Shown: positions 43,560-52,583, counted from the first letter of the stretch. The stretch: DNA of 64,000 nt from Bacillota bacterium (GCA_023437365.1 JAEZGK010000058.1:192579-256578), one strand, 5' to 3'. The notes: generated by a model not told the origin, from the sequence alone. Translations and numbers: made by a program.

Positions 43560-45062
43560 TTACCACTTCTGCAATATGGTTTTTCTCTCAATCGGATCCA
43601 AAGCCCTCACGATAGGGTCATCATAGTAGGAATCATTTTTTATGTGTGTTGTAGACACCTCTTCAAAAATTGCACCCTTTGTAGACGTGAACGAATGATT
43701 TTGTTCTCTGAGTACTGTCTGGATATCACCAGGCTTCATATAGATATCCTTTCCTTCTATATTCACAGTCAGATCACCATATAGTAACTGAAAGGTCTCT
43801 TCCTTGACCTTGTGCATATGTACCGGATGCTTTTGTCCCGGGAGGATGACAAGCAGCTTTTTGCAGTATTCCCGATTGATGATGCTGATGATAATCGCAC
43901 CGGTTTGTCTGAAGTGCTTCATTCCGTAATGGTGGGACAGTTCAACAGTAAAATCCTTACCAAGTGCAATTCCCGCCTCATATAACATACCCTTTGCATC
44001 ATGCACCACGCTTCTAACCAGACCGATAGCAGTTACTCTCTTCTTTTCATATAAAGGTTCATTCACATTATAATCACGGCTAGCTTCTATACCATCTAAG
44101 AAATCACCACTGGTCATCTGTCTTTCATGCAAAGGCATTGCAAAGAATACATCCTCCTGCATAATCGGATCACCCATCTTTACCTCACGCTTCAAATAGA
44201 CACCTCTCATCAAAGATCTGAGAGAATCCACTTCCTCCTGACTGACATACTTATCATTCTCTTTCTTAGTTCTACAGATCATTTTCGCATCCAGGATTGC
44301 TTTCACCCAGCGATCTGTCTGCTCCGGATTCATGGAATAAGAATTCAGGGTAATCGTCTCCGTAGGTAAGCCGACATGGCGTTCTAATAATTTTGCTCCC
44401 TTAGCAATTGCCAGCATGGGGACAATATTATCATTGGGCTCCTCGTGACCCGAATAGCCGATGGTTACCTCCGGATACCTGCGGTTCATTCTATCGATAA
44501 AATCGAGTTGTAATTGCTCCAGAGGTGCGGGATACTCGGCAATACAATGAAGAAACGCGAATTCGCAGCCCTTATGAGTAAAGAAATTATAGAGCTTGTC
44601 TATATCAGATAATACCTTACCGCCGGTTGAAATAATCACGGGCTTGTGGGTATATGCAATCTTTGTAAGCAGCGGCCAGTCCATTGCACTGCAGCTTGCC
44701 ACCTTAATAATATCTATTCCCTGATCCATACACCAGTCCACCCCATCCTCATCAAAGGGTGTACTCATGGCAATCATCCCCTCATCATGGATTACATCCA
44801 CAAGCTGGGTAAACTGATCAAAATTCAATCTGGTACTCATAAATCTCGGGATATGCTTCACATCGGTACGCTCCATATAATCCGGATGGATAAAGGTATC
44901 CAGATTACGATACTGAAGCTTCACTGCCGCCTTAATATTATACTTCCGCGCAATTCTGCTCATCGCCTTGATGATATCTATTCCATGTTCCACACTGCCC
45001 TGGTGACTGTTAGCCATCTCAAAAATAAACAGATCCTCGAACACATTCTTCTCGTTATTCAT
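43560..45062 (-). CDS. NeuB-type nonulosonate synthase fused to a C-terminal cupin
   Basis: 500 residues. The N-terminal TIM barrel (about 1-270) condenses phosphoenolpyruvate with a sugar: FIFEMANSHQGSVEHG, VKLQYRNLDTF, IIKVASCSAMDWPLL, VIISTGGK, FLHCIAEYPAP and TIGYSGHEEPNDNI. An SAF/antifreeze-like domain follows (about 280-345, LRSLMRGVYLKREVKMGDPI). The last 130 residues are a cupin (LPGQKHPVHMHKVKEETFQLLYGDLTV, MKPGDIQTV). The fusion makes it longer than NeuB, NeuB-like PseI or LegI (about 340-350). The product could be a sialic-, legionaminic-, pseudaminic- or KDN-type sugar. The ATG at 45062 has AAGGAG eight bases before. Confidence 0.9.
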   Translation of the reverse strand: MNNEKNVFEDLFIFEMANSHQGSVEHGIDIIKAMSRIARKYNIKAAVKLQYRNLDTFIHPDYMERTDVKHIPRFMSTRLNFDQFTQLVDVIHDEGMIAMSTPFDEDGVDWCMDQGIDIIKVASCSAMDWPLLTKIAYTHKPVIISTGGKVLSDIDKLYNFFTHKGCEFAFLHCIAEYPAPLEQLQLDFIDRMNRRYPEVTIGYSGHEEPNDNIVPMLAIAKGAKLLERHVGLPTETITLNSYSMNPEQTDRWVKAILDAKMICRTKKENDKYVSQEEVDSLRSLMRGVYLKREVKMGDPIMQEDVFFAMPLHERQMTSGDFLDGIEASRDYNVNEPLYEKKRVTAIGLVRSVVHDAKGMLYEAGIALGKDFTVELSHHYGMKHFRQTGAIIISIINREYCKKLLVILPGQKHPVHMHKVKEETFQLLYGDLTVNIEGKDIYMKPGDIQTVLREQNHSFTSTKGAIFEEVSTTHIKNDSYYDDPIVRALDPIERKTILQKW

Positions 45063-45207
45063 GTTCAATTCTCCTTTCCATGGGGTGGGTTTTATTCCCT
45101 TCTGTTACATCGTATTATATATATCGACCAAATCTATCATAATATAAATAACAGCCCTTGACAATATGGTTATTTTTCTACAAATTCATACTATCCCCTG
45201 TCTGAGT

Positions 45208-46209
45208 TTACAAGATTTCCAGCAATTTATTCATGCTTAGCATCTTATCATCCACATAATAATCCGCATTCGGTTTACCAAAATGTAACTCATGATAATG
45301 AAGGCCCCAATCCAGAAGCTGCTTCTTCGTAATTTCGCTCCAGTCAATCCCTGTAACATAACCTCTGGCTGTATGTAATACAATATAATTTCCGAGCTCG
45401 TAAAGTCTGTTGATGACGCGAATCATCTCCACATTCGGCTCTGACAATGCATAGTCATTATCCTTCTGAAGCTTCGCTATTACCCCGTCAATGTCGAAGA
45501 CAAGTCGTCTGTTTCCGGAGGTAATCCTAAGGACTTCCTCTGCCAGAGCGTACTCTTCCTCTGTATCAATATCAAAATTCTTACTCATCTCATACCCATA
45601 GATCCGGCTGCCGGACATGGAATACTCTTTTAGAATCACCTCACCGCGTACCACATCGATACAGGCATTCTGATAATATACCTTCGGCAGCTGCTGTCTC
45701 GGCATATTATAGCATTCCGGGATATCTGTCATAATCGGAGTGATCCTGCCATCTGCCTGTCGATGCCACATCTTATAGGGTATTTCCCTTGCCGAAGCGA
45801 TGCTTCGTACCGATGAAATATCAGCATTCTCAATTAATATCTTTATCATAGCATCAATATCTGCGACCTCTCGAATCGGATAGGTTGGCCTAAGCTGAAC
45901 GACAATATCTGCATGATAACCCTCCTTATCCTCCAGGTACTTTAGACAGTGGTGAAAAACATCAATATCTAAAGCTGTATCCGTCGCATATTCTGCAGGG
46001 CGCAGAAAAGGAACCTCCGCCCCGTATTCCCTACCGATGCGTGCATAGTCTTCACTATCCGTACTGAGGATAATACGATTGATATAACTGGACTGTTTTG
46101 CATGCTCGATAGAATAAGCCAGCATCGGCTTTCCATTCATTAATCTAATATTTTTATGCGGAACACTTTTGGAACCACTTCTGGCGGGAATAACTGCTAA
46201 GATATTCAT
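45208..46209 (-). CDS. CMP-nonulosonate synthetase fused to a HAD-type phosphatase
   Basis: 333 residues. Residues 1-228 are an acylneuraminate cytidylyltransferase: VIPARSGSKSVPHKNI (7-21), IILSTDSEDYA, QLRPTYPIREVADID and YYQNACIDVVRG. Residues about 234-333 are a HAD-like domain with LVFDIDGVIAKL (DxD at 239-241), LHTARGY and YYVDDKML. The combination activates the NeuB product as a CMP-sugar and may also remove a phosphate. AAGGGGTG precedes the ATG. It follows maf by 20 bases and precedes the neuB-type gene, forming a maf-CMP synthetase-NeuB block next to flagellin. Confidence 0.9.
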   Translation of the reverse strand: MNILAVIPARSGSKSVPHKNIRLMNGKPMLAYSIEHAKQSSYINRIILSTDSEDYARIGREYGAEVPFLRPAEYATDTALDIDVFHHCLKYLEDKEGYHADIVVQLRPTYPIREVADIDAMIKILIENADISSVRSIASAREIPYKMWHRQADGRITPIMTDIPECYNMPRQQLPKVYYQNACIDVVRGEVILKEYSMSGSRIYGYEMSKNFDIDTEEEYALAEEVLRITSGNRRLVFDIDGVIAKLQKDNDYALSEPNVEMIRVINRLYELGNYIVLHTARGYVTGIDWSEITKKQLLDWGLHYHELHFGKPNADYYVDDKMLSMNKLLEIL

Positions 46210-46229
46210 CTGATCACCCCTTTACAGCT

Positions 46230-48071
46230 TTATAAAGCCTGAAGCACCTGATTGATCCGTGGAATTAGAAAATCACACGCCTCAGAAATATTCTGATATA
46301 TCCTTTCCGTATTTGTATACGATAATATTTCGTCTCTCTGTTTATCAGTCGTCAGAAAATACAGCTGTTCGATTTCTTTCGCACCCGTACTCATAATATA
46401 TTGATTAATTACAGAGCTAATCTCTTTTCCTTCAACATATGCATTAGTGTCAGTGATAAGCTTTAGAAACCGCTTACTGGAGGCGGTATAATTCTTGTTT
46501 AATTTAATATCCGTAATCAGCTTCTGACAGTCAAGGATAATCCTCTTCACCCTTTTTTGAATGTCCTCCATATCCTCTGTAGCCGTCTTAAGCATTTCTC
46601 GAATACTCTCTATAGCCTCTGCATTAAAGCTCGGCTCCATAGTCTGTATGATATTCTGACAGTCGATTTCAATCGTACAATACTGATCTACGACCTCCTG
46701 AAGCGTTAGATTGCGGGTGCCTTTTATATTGGCTCCTCCCTCAGTAGCATTGATCACATCGAAGTCTTCCATCTGAAGGATTGCATTTTCATACCACCGC
46801 AGAAAGGTATACCAATCGTATCTTGTCTTGACCTGATTTCCCTCGATATCTTCAACGTATAGCTCCATATCATTTCGGTAAAGATCCACATAATCTCCTG
46901 CATGGGATACCTCTCCTGCATAAGCAAGATTAGACCCGACAAGAACGATTCGACGAAAGCCAGCAACAGCACTCAAAGCAAAGGCTGCTGTCGAAACAGA
47001 GCCACCCGACTTCACATCCTTCATCTTCCTACCATACATTTCGTAAACCTGCCTTAAAAAATCGGAGCACTGAAAGATTACCTTTCTACCGGCATGATTT
47101 CTCATAATCGGTTGACTGCCCTCCAGCAAGCAAAGGAGTGGCGTCGTAAACCCCGGTTTATTTCCACAGCTTGATAATGGCTTCCGTACATCCAGTAGTA
47201 CTACAAAATCAGGTTCGATATCATGCCGAAGCAAAGTCAGGTAGGCTTTATCGACCGCCATGATAATCGACTTCCCTTTCGCCTGCTTTAACACCTCAAC
47301 ATTTTTGTTCAAGGAGGGTCCCGCTGATACAATGATTACAGGGATATCCTTTGGAAACTGCTCCTGCAAATCCCAGAAGGAAACCGAATCCTTAATATAT
47401 GCAATATTAGAAATAGAATTTTCAACAAGGTTCTTTCCGATCATAACTCGTGTATTCTTAGTGACCAGGCTGGTAAATTGATTATCCTGTAAGACACCAA
47501 GAAAATAGTTGTAAGACTCCGGAAACAGTTTATCATATCCCGGATGCAGACACTTTACCTGGGAGAATAGATTCATCCAAGTAACCAGAGTGGACACAAA
47601 ATAAGGGTATTCAAAATCATTGATACCCTTCACTACGATTAAAAGCTTCTCATTCAGAAACAAATCTGCCAAAGAATAATTCTCTATTGCATGACAAAAT
47701 ATCGTAAAGGAGGGTTCATATACGATAATGTATTGATATTGCTCCAGGCTATTTACCAATTCACGGAGAAAAATGCCGTTGCCAAGTCCATACATAACAG
47801 CTATTGTATCCAAATTCTTCGCCCGGTATTGCTCTGCCCACCTTGCGGCCTCCTGAAGCGGATCATATCTACTATTAAACCTGAAGCATTCTCCCTCCCG
47901 TAGGACCTCAAGCGCCAGAAGTTCCGTCCTGGTAGGGATGGATCTCACCTCCATCCAATTCTCTTCTGCTTCTGTCTTTGAGGCTTCCTTCTGCCGAAAC
48001 AGCTTAAAAAGGGCTTTCTTTCCTTTCTCCATCGCTTGTATATTATCCTGATAAAGCATTCTCTCAACCAT
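46230..48071 (-). CDS. maf: Motility-associated factor (Maf) flagellin glycosyltransferase
   Basis: 613 residues. An N-terminal domain (about 45-195, YGLGNGIFLRELV, YIIVYEPS, CLHPGYDKLF), a central DUF115/MptE-like catalytic domain (about 215-400, PVIIVSAGPSLNKN, PDFVVLLDVRKPL, SGGSVSTAAFALSAVAGFRRIVLVGSNLAY) and a helical C-terminus. Maf proteins transfer nonulosonic acids to flagellin Ser/Thr before export in Campylobacter, Aeromonas and Clostridium relatives. The location one gene from flagellin and beside the CMP-sugar synthetase supports that role here. Confidence 0.92.
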   Translation of the reverse strand: MVERMLYQDNIQAMEKGKKALFKLFRQKEASKTEAEENWMEVRSIPTRTELLALEVLREGECFRFNSRYDPLQEAARWAEQYRAKNLDTIAVMYGLGNGIFLRELVNSLEQYQYIIVYEPSFTIFCHAIENYSLADLFLNEKLLIVVKGINDFEYPYFVSTLVTWMNLFSQVKCLHPGYDKLFPESYNYFLGVLQDNQFTSLVTKNTRVMIGKNLVENSISNIAYIKDSVSFWDLQEQFPKDIPVIIVSAGPSLNKNVEVLKQAKGKSIIMAVDKAYLTLLRHDIEPDFVVLLDVRKPLSSCGNKPGFTTPLLCLLEGSQPIMRNHAGRKVIFQCSDFLRQVYEMYGRKMKDVKSGGSVSTAAFALSAVAGFRRIVLVGSNLAYAGEVSHAGDYVDLYRNDMELYVEDIEGNQVKTRYDWYTFLRWYENAILQMEDFDVINATEGGANIKGTRNLTLQEVVDQYCTIEIDCQNIIQTMEPSFNAEAIESIREMLKTATEDMEDIQKRVKRIILDCQKLITDIKLNKNYTASSKRFLKLITDTNAYVEGKEISSVINQYIMSTGAKEIEQLYFLTTDKQRDEILSYTNTERIYQNISEACDFLIPRINQVLQAL

Positions 48072-48077
48072 CCTTGT

Positions 48078-48383
48078 TTATATTTCTATCTCAGCTAACT
48101 CATCTAGCAATTCCATGATATCATACTTCATCATATCTGCAATTAGAATAGTGTCCTTTTGAAGCATGGCCTCTGTGATTTCTTGCAGCTTTACAGCTAA
48201 TTTCTGGTGAAATTCAAGAGTATTCTCGTTATCCTGTGCAGCTTTAAGTTCAGCTGTGATCGCCATCAGAGCATCTATGGCACTAATGAGCACCTGATAG
48301 CCTTCTTTACTCTTCTGTTTATAAAAAAAATCTGCTGTCAGATCTATTTTCTCCTTTAAACTCTCAATTATAATGGCATTCAT
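48078..48383 (-). CDS. Small helical protein between flagellin and Maf
   Basis: 101 residues, all helical, acidic, no signal peptide. Repeated Leu/Ile heptads suggest a small helical bundle of chaperone type (ALMAITAELKAAQD, EITEAMLQKDTILIADMM). It matches the N-terminal domain of the Maf-related chimera at 18464, so the module occurs once alone beside Maf and once fused to a Maf N-domain. AAAGGA precedes the ATG by six bases. It ends six bases before maf. It probably assists Maf or presents flagellin; the family name is not known to me. Confidence 0.8.
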   Translation of the reverse strand: MNAIIIESLKEKIDLTADFFYKQKSKEGYQVLISAIDALMAITAELKAAQDNENTLEFHQKLAVKLQEITEAMLQKDTILIADMMKYDIMELLDELAEIEI

Positions 48384-48426
48384 AAAGTATCCTTTCCTAC
48401 AACCCTAAAAGATCGTTAACAAAAAG

Positions 48427-48456
48427 AATAAGGCCGGCCAAATGGCCGGCCTTATT
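48427..48456 (-). terminator. Flagellin terminator
   Basis: A 13-14 bp GC-rich stem (48427-48440 with 48443-48456) is followed on the minus strand by CTTTTTG. It is placed 20 bases after the hag stop, so maf and the glycan genes need read-through or their own promoter. Confidence 0.9.
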
Positions 48457-48475
48457 GTCATTACAATAGTACTTG

Positions 48476-49312
48476 TTACTGTAATAAGGACAAAACGCCC
48501 TGTGTTGATTGATTAGCCTGAGCCAACATTGACTGTGCTGCCTGCTGAAGAATGTTACCCTTAGAGTAGGATACCATTTCTTTCGCCATATCAACGTCAC
48601 GGATACGAGACTCAGCGGACTGTAAATTCTCAGCAGTATTATCAGCATTTGCAATCGTATGCTCTAATCTGTTCTGAACAGCACCAAGTGCTGATCTCTG
48701 AGTAGATACAGCTGTGATAGCCTTATTGATCGTTGTAATAGCAGCGGTTGCATCAGTGAACTTAGAAACCATAGTAGATACACTATCAAGACCGGTAGCC
48801 AAGTCAGCAGCCTTCATACTCTTGATGTTAAGACTGATGCTTTGATCTTCATTTGCACCTACCTGGAAATTCATTGTAGCTTTGCTTGCAACATAGGAAC
48901 CATCCAGAAGAACCTTGGTATTGAACTCAGTCTGTTCAGCAATACGATCGATCTCATCTGTTAATGCATTAAGTTCTTCCATAATAGAATCACGGTCTGC
49001 AGTAACGTTAGTATCGTTGGAAGCCTGAACTGCTAATTCTCTCATTCTTTGAAGAATGGAGTGAGTCTCGTTCAACGCACCTTCTGCTGTCTGAATTAAG
49101 GAGATACCGTCCTGAGCATTGGTGGAAGCCTGTTGAAGACCTCTAATCTGACCACGCATCTTCTCGGAAATGGAGAGTCCGGCTGCATCGTCACCAGCGC
49201 GGTTAATTCTATAACCGGATGATAACTTCTCAGTTGATTTTGCAAGAGAACCTGTTGTGATTCCTAACTGTCTGTTTGTGTTGGCTGCTGCCATATTGTG
49301 TTGTACTACCAT
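48476..49312 (-). CDS. hag: Flagellin
   Basis: 278 residues, a short flagellin with conserved N-terminal D0/D1 (MVVQHNMAAANTNRQLG, LSSGYRINRAGDDAAGLSISEKM) and C-terminal D1/D0 (ALGAVQNRLEHTIANADN, ILQQAAQSMLAQANQSTQGVLSLL) and only a small middle part, so little or no D2/D3 domain. The middle Ser/Thr residues are possible glycan sites for the adjacent Maf. AAGGAGG is six bases before the ATG. Transcription is from a sigma-28 promoter 130 bases upstream, and translation is likely under CsrA/FliW control. Confidence 0.98.
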   Translation of the reverse strand: MVVQHNMAAANTNRQLGITTGSLAKSTEKLSSGYRINRAGDDAAGLSISEKMRGQIRGLQQASTNAQDGISLIQTAEGALNETHSILQRMRELAVQASNDTNVTADRDSIMEELNALTDEIDRIAEQTEFNTKVLLDGSYVASKATMNFQVGANEDQSISLNIKSMKAADLATGLDSVSTMVSKFTDATAAITTINKAITAVSTQRSALGAVQNRLEHTIANADNTAENLQSAESRIRDVDMAKEMVSYSKGNILQQAAQSMLAQANQSTQGVLSLLQ

Positions 49313-49321
49313 ATACTATTC

Positions 49322-49358
49322 CTCCTTGAAATATGATTTTAGTAGCATCCGTGCTACT
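49322..49358 (-). promoter_or_regulatory. Candidate CsrA-binding leader of hag
   Basis: Minus strand: hairpin AGTAGCA/TGCTACT (49341-49358) with loop CGGA presents GGA, and the Shine-Dalgarno AAGGAGG (49322-49328) gives a second GGA about 20 bases nearer the start. Two such sites, one covering the ribosome site, are how CsrA represses hag in Bacillus; csrA and fliW are in this window. Confidence 0.6.
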
Positions 49359-49438
49359 TTACTATTAGTTTATCTCCCGTCCGGCCGTACGCTCCCTCGA
49401 GGACAAAGCTTTAAGTAAAATTTCTTTACTTGTAATAT

Positions 49439-49465
49439 ATATCGGTATGATTTTCTAAAACTTTA
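49439..49465 (-). promoter_or_regulatory. Sigma-28 (SigD) promoter of hag
   Basis: Minus strand: TAAA (49462-49465), 15 bases, ACCGATAT (49439-49446): one mismatch to TAAA-N15-GCCGATAT. The leader is about 120 bases. Confidence 0.9.
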
Positions 49466-49484
49466 TACTCATCCAAGATATTTT

Positions 49485-49982
49485 TTATTTTTTTTTGTCG
49501 TAAAAATAGGATGATACATCGCTCTGATTCGCCATGGTTTTATAATACTTTGCTACAGTCTGGGAATTTAACCTGGACTTATTTATATCCCTGCGTTTCT
49601 GAGTAAGGATCTGCTCCAGTCTTGATTTATTCCGATTCTCCAATGCCTGAAGTTTTACACTATAGTCAGTTATTGAGGTAATATAATTCTGCATTTGTGT
49701 TATCTCGTGATAATATTTTGCTTTCTGAGCTGCAAGCTCTTCCCGCACGCTATCGTAAATCTGCTCAAACCCGATATCCAGCTTCGAAAGCGCCTCCAGC
49801 TTCTCACCCTTCGACTCAATCGTATTGGAAAATGCATTCTCGTCAAAGGCTTCCTGCTTCAGGATCTCTTCCTGAGTCATGGTCAAATTCATCAACTCAT
49901 TCAAGATTTCCAGCTTTTTTTTAAGGACATCCGACAGCATCTGGATATAGGTCTGTCTGGTGTTTTGACTTTCTAGCTCCAT
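49485..49982 (-). CDS. Flagellar helical protein, FliT/FlgN-like
   Basis: 165 residues, entirely helical and charged (SDVLKKKLEILNELMNLTMTQEEIL, YHEITQMQNYITSITDYSVKLQALENRNKSRLEQIL), ending SYFYDKKK. It sits directly after fliS in the flaG-fliD-fliS operon, the place of fliT or other late-substrate chaperones in many flagellar systems. Sequence alone does not fix the family. The ATG at 49982 follows GAGG by eight bases; the frame to 50009 has no ribosome site. Confidence 0.7.
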   Translation of the reverse strand: MELESQNTRQTYIQMLSDVLKKKLEILNELMNLTMTQEEILKQEAFDENAFSNTIESKGEKLEALSKLDIGFEQIYDSVREELAAQKAKYYHEITQMQNYITSITDYSVKLQALENRNKSRLEQILTQKRRDINKSRLNSQTVAKYYKTMANQSDVSSYFYDKKK

Positions 49983-50018
49983 CCTTCTTTCCTCTCTATC
50001 ACATTCCAACGGGAGATC

Positions 50019-50396
50019 TTATTTAGCAGCTTTGGCAAGTCTCATGACTTCCTTCCAGGTATCACGCATTTCACGAATATAGGTTAAGGCTTCCTCTAAT
50101 ACTTCTGTGTCTTTCTTTATATTCGCAACAATTAACCTTCTATAGATATAATCATAGACAAGATCAAATTCTTGTGCCACTACATACTTAAAATCCAAGG
50201 TAGTACGAAGCTCTGTGATAATCCGCTCCGCTTTGATGATATTCAAGTTCGCTTTATCCAATTCATTTTTTTCGATTGCCATTGATGCAAGATTACAGAA
50301 TTTGATAGCACCTTCATACAACATCAGGGTAAGCTCCGCTGGAGTCGCCGTTAAGATCTTACTGTTACCATAAGCTGCTGCAGCATTGTTAGCCAT
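50019..50396 (-). CDS. fliS: Flagellin export chaperone FliS
   Basis: 125 residues, normal length. The conserved pattern NAAAAYGNSKILTATPAELTLMLYEGAIKF is present, followed by the four-helix bundle (LIVANIKKDTEVLEEALTYIREMRDTW). It binds the flagellin C-terminus before export. AGGAGG is seven bases before the ATG. It is between fliD and the FliT-like gene. Confidence 0.97.
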   Translation of the reverse strand: MANNAAAAYGNSKILTATPAELTLMLYEGAIKFCNLASMAIEKNELDKANLNIIKAERIITELRTTLDFKYVVAQEFDLVYDYIYRRLIVANIKKDTEVLEEALTYIREMRDTWKEVMRLAKAAK

Positions 50397-50426
50397 AATT
50401 GATTTCCTCCTAAAAAGTACTAATAA

Positions 50427-51887
50427 TTAATTACCACCTAACATGGATGTCAGATAGTTGCTCTTCGAATTCAGCTGGGACATTGCCTTCTCCATCGCGG
50501 TAAACTGCTTATAATAACGGGCTTCCATATCTGCCAGCTTTTTCTCCATGACACTAAGATCGTCCTTGTAATCCTCTAGCTGTTTCTTCATTTCCTTGTC
50601 GTTATAAAAGGTTAAAGCACTACGCATGGAAGTACTTTTCATCTTGTCCGCCAGATCATCATATAGATCACCTGCCAGTTTCGAAAATACCTTCATGACT
50701 TTATCCGGATCCTCCTTAAGTGCAGTCATCAGATCATTATCCGAATCTGCAACGGACTGATCATCCTTATCACCGTTGATGTGCAGCAATCCCCTTTCAG
50801 TATAATCCGCCGTTACAATACCAAACGTAGACAGATACTGCGATTTATTATCCACCGCAACCGACCGGCTTAAGGTATTCCGGACAGAATTGATAAGAGT
50901 ACCCAGGGTGCTGTCTCTTCGAAGCAGAGAGTCCTTGATCTTGGTCTCCCACTTTTCTATCTGATCATCTGTCATAGCTTCCTTCTGATCATCAGTCAGC
51001 GGATCATACCCTTTGGCAAGATCGGCATAATAAGAATCATTCATGGAAGTAAGTACCTCGTTATAGCCCTTGACAAAATTCTTAATCATATCATAGACGG
51101 CCTGGGTATCATTTGCTATATTCAGGGTTACTGTATCTGAGCCGGTCGTACCAATCAGATTCAAGTTAATACCGTTGACAGAAACATTATTTGTGGTGCT
51201 CGTCATTGCCATACCATTGTATTCAAAGGCCGCATCGGCAGCCGCTACTGTCTTTGAGCCGGTTGCCAAACCAAGGGCGTTTAAATCAACCGCACCTTCC
51301 GTACCTATGGTAAAAGTATTTTTTATGCCGCTTTCCTTGGAGCTGAAGAATAATCTCCTTTGCGAGGCATCATAAGAAGCATTGATGCCGGCATCTTTCA
51401 TTGATGTAACCAGATCATTGATTGTTGAATCTTCCTTGATCTCAAAACTCTTCGTGCTTCCGTTGTTCGTAATTGTAATCTTATTCGCAGCTCCTGCCGC
51501 AAGTCCGAGATCGGTCAGTTTTGTTTTTCCGGTTACATTACTGCCCAGCTGTGCTCCAGTAACAAATTGGGCGCTGGCAAGGTTGGTAATCTTCAAGGTA
51601 TGAGTTCCTTCTGCCGATGTCGAGGTTGCGGTAGCCTTTACTTTACTATCATCGGAGGATGTCACAGATTTTGTAAGGTAACTGCTCTGCAATCTCATCT
51701 TGGAAAGGGTATTCGAATAGAAGGAGTATAGCTTGGAATTAAGTGTTTTCCACTTTTCCTGCGACCACTCCGTCTTGGTTTGCTTATTCTCAATCTTGGT
51801 TTTCTTCATGCGCTGTGCTGCCATCAGCTCGGCAACAATGCTCTCCGTATCCATATTAGATGCCAAACCGCTTAATCTTACTGCCAT
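50427..51887 (-). CDS. fliD: Flagellar filament cap protein FliD
   Basis: 486 residues. N-terminal VRLSGLASNMDTESIVAELMAAQRMKKTKIENKQTKTEWSQ is split by the usual coiled coil, flagellin-hook-like segments follow (NDLVTSMKDAGINASYDASQRRLFFSSKESG), and the C-terminal coiled coil (LEDYKDDLSVMEKKLADMEARYYKQFTAMEKAM) ends in LTSMLGG. It forms the cap that guides flagellin assembly. AGGAGG precedes the ATG. It lies 11 bases after flaG. Confidence 0.97.
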   Translation of the reverse strand: MAVRLSGLASNMDTESIVAELMAAQRMKKTKIENKQTKTEWSQEKWKTLNSKLYSFYSNTLSKMRLQSSYLTKSVTSSDDSKVKATATSTSAEGTHTLKITNLASAQFVTGAQLGSNVTGKTKLTDLGLAAGAANKITITNNGSTKSFEIKEDSTINDLVTSMKDAGINASYDASQRRLFFSSKESGIKNTFTIGTEGAVDLNALGLATGSKTVAAADAAFEYNGMAMTSTTNNVSVNGINLNLIGTTGSDTVTLNIANDTQAVYDMIKNFVKGYNEVLTSMNDSYYADLAKGYDPLTDDQKEAMTDDQIEKWETKIKDSLLRRDSTLGTLINSVRNTLSRSVAVDNKSQYLSTFGIVTADYTERGLLHINGDKDDQSVADSDNDLMTALKEDPDKVMKVFSKLAGDLYDDLADKMKSTSMRSALTFYNDKEMKKQLEDYKDDLSVMEKKLADMEARYYKQFTAMEKAMSQLNSKSNYLTSMLGGN

Positions 51888-51898
51888 ATTAGCACCTC

Positions 51899-52309
51899 CT
51901 ATCTTTTCTCATCTACAATGATACCTGCCAGCTCCCACATTTTCTGAATCATCTGTAAAGTCTCCTCCGGAGGAATCTCTCTGATAACCTCCTTGGTTTC
52001 TTCATCCAAGACTGTGATAGAGACACGTTTGGTCTCCTCATGATAGGAAAACTCACATCTGGTTCGATGGTTTTTCATTTTGTTATTAGCATCTCTGATT
52101 GCCTGCTTGATCTGATTCTCAGATATCCCTTTGTTCTGACCGTTCTCCGGACCGGTCGGATTACCCCCCGAAGCTTTCGCAGTTACGGGTCCCTCTGTGA
52201 TATTGATGTTGGCTGCTGACTGATCCTGTGCAGCTATGTTCGCGTTCTGCATCGGAACAGATTTTTGCAAATCTTGATATACTGCTCCGGATAATACCTC
52301 TAATGCCAT
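51899..52309 (-). CDS. flaG: FlaG-family protein
   Basis: 136 residues. A variable N-terminus is followed by the FlaG domain (ENQIKQAIRDANNKMKNHRTRCEFSYHEETKRVSITVLDEETKEVIREIPPEETLQMIQKMWELAGIIVDEKR). It influences filament length in other bacteria. The ATG at 52309 (GGAGG eight bases before) is preferred to the frame extending to 52345. It is the first gene after a sigma-28 promoter and heads flaG-fliD-fliS. Confidence 0.92.
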   Translation of the reverse strand: MALEVLSGAVYQDLQKSVPMQNANIAAQDQSAANINITEGPVTAKASGGNPTGPENGQNKGISENQIKQAIRDANNKMKNHRTRCEFSYHEETKRVSITVLDEETKEVIREIPPEETLQMIQKMWELAGIIVDEKR

Positions 52310-52435
52310 AAGAAACACCTCCATGTGTATTGGTAATACTACCACAATTGATTAATACGTAAATAGCCATCCTTGACTGTTTAATCATTATGTGCAGGAC
52401 CTTTCCCCGACATAATAATCATTATCTTATTCCTT

Positions 52436-52462
52436 ATATCGGTACATTAGTTTAAAAGCTTA
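52436..52462 (-). promoter_or_regulatory. Sigma-28 (SigD) promoter of flaG-fliD-fliS
   Basis: Minus strand: TAAG (52459-52462), 15 bases, ACCGATAT (52436-52443). The -10 is identical to that of hag. It is downstream of the csrA terminator-like stem, as expected for a new unit. Confidence 0.85.
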
Positions 52463-52491
52463 ATAGTAATTATGTAAATTAGCGAAATTTA

Positions 52492-52541
52492 AGAGGCTAT
52501 CCATCACAAATGCATCTGTAAGCATATCGTGGAAAGCCTCT
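52492..52541 (-). terminator. Stem-loop after csrA
   Basis: AGAGGCT (52492-52498) pairs with AGCCTCT (52535-52541) and CCA with TGG inside, with a small inner hairpin. The T-tract is weak. It marks the end of the fliW-csrA unit. Confidence 0.55.
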
Positions 52542-52583
52542 ATTCGTACTGTTTATTCTGTCGTTATCATAACCGCCCTGATC

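Noticed and set aside
45121..45147. Sigma-28 promoter before the NeuB-type gene
   Set aside because: The -10 GTCGATAT is close, but no TAAA-like -35 stands at 15 bases; the match is too weak.
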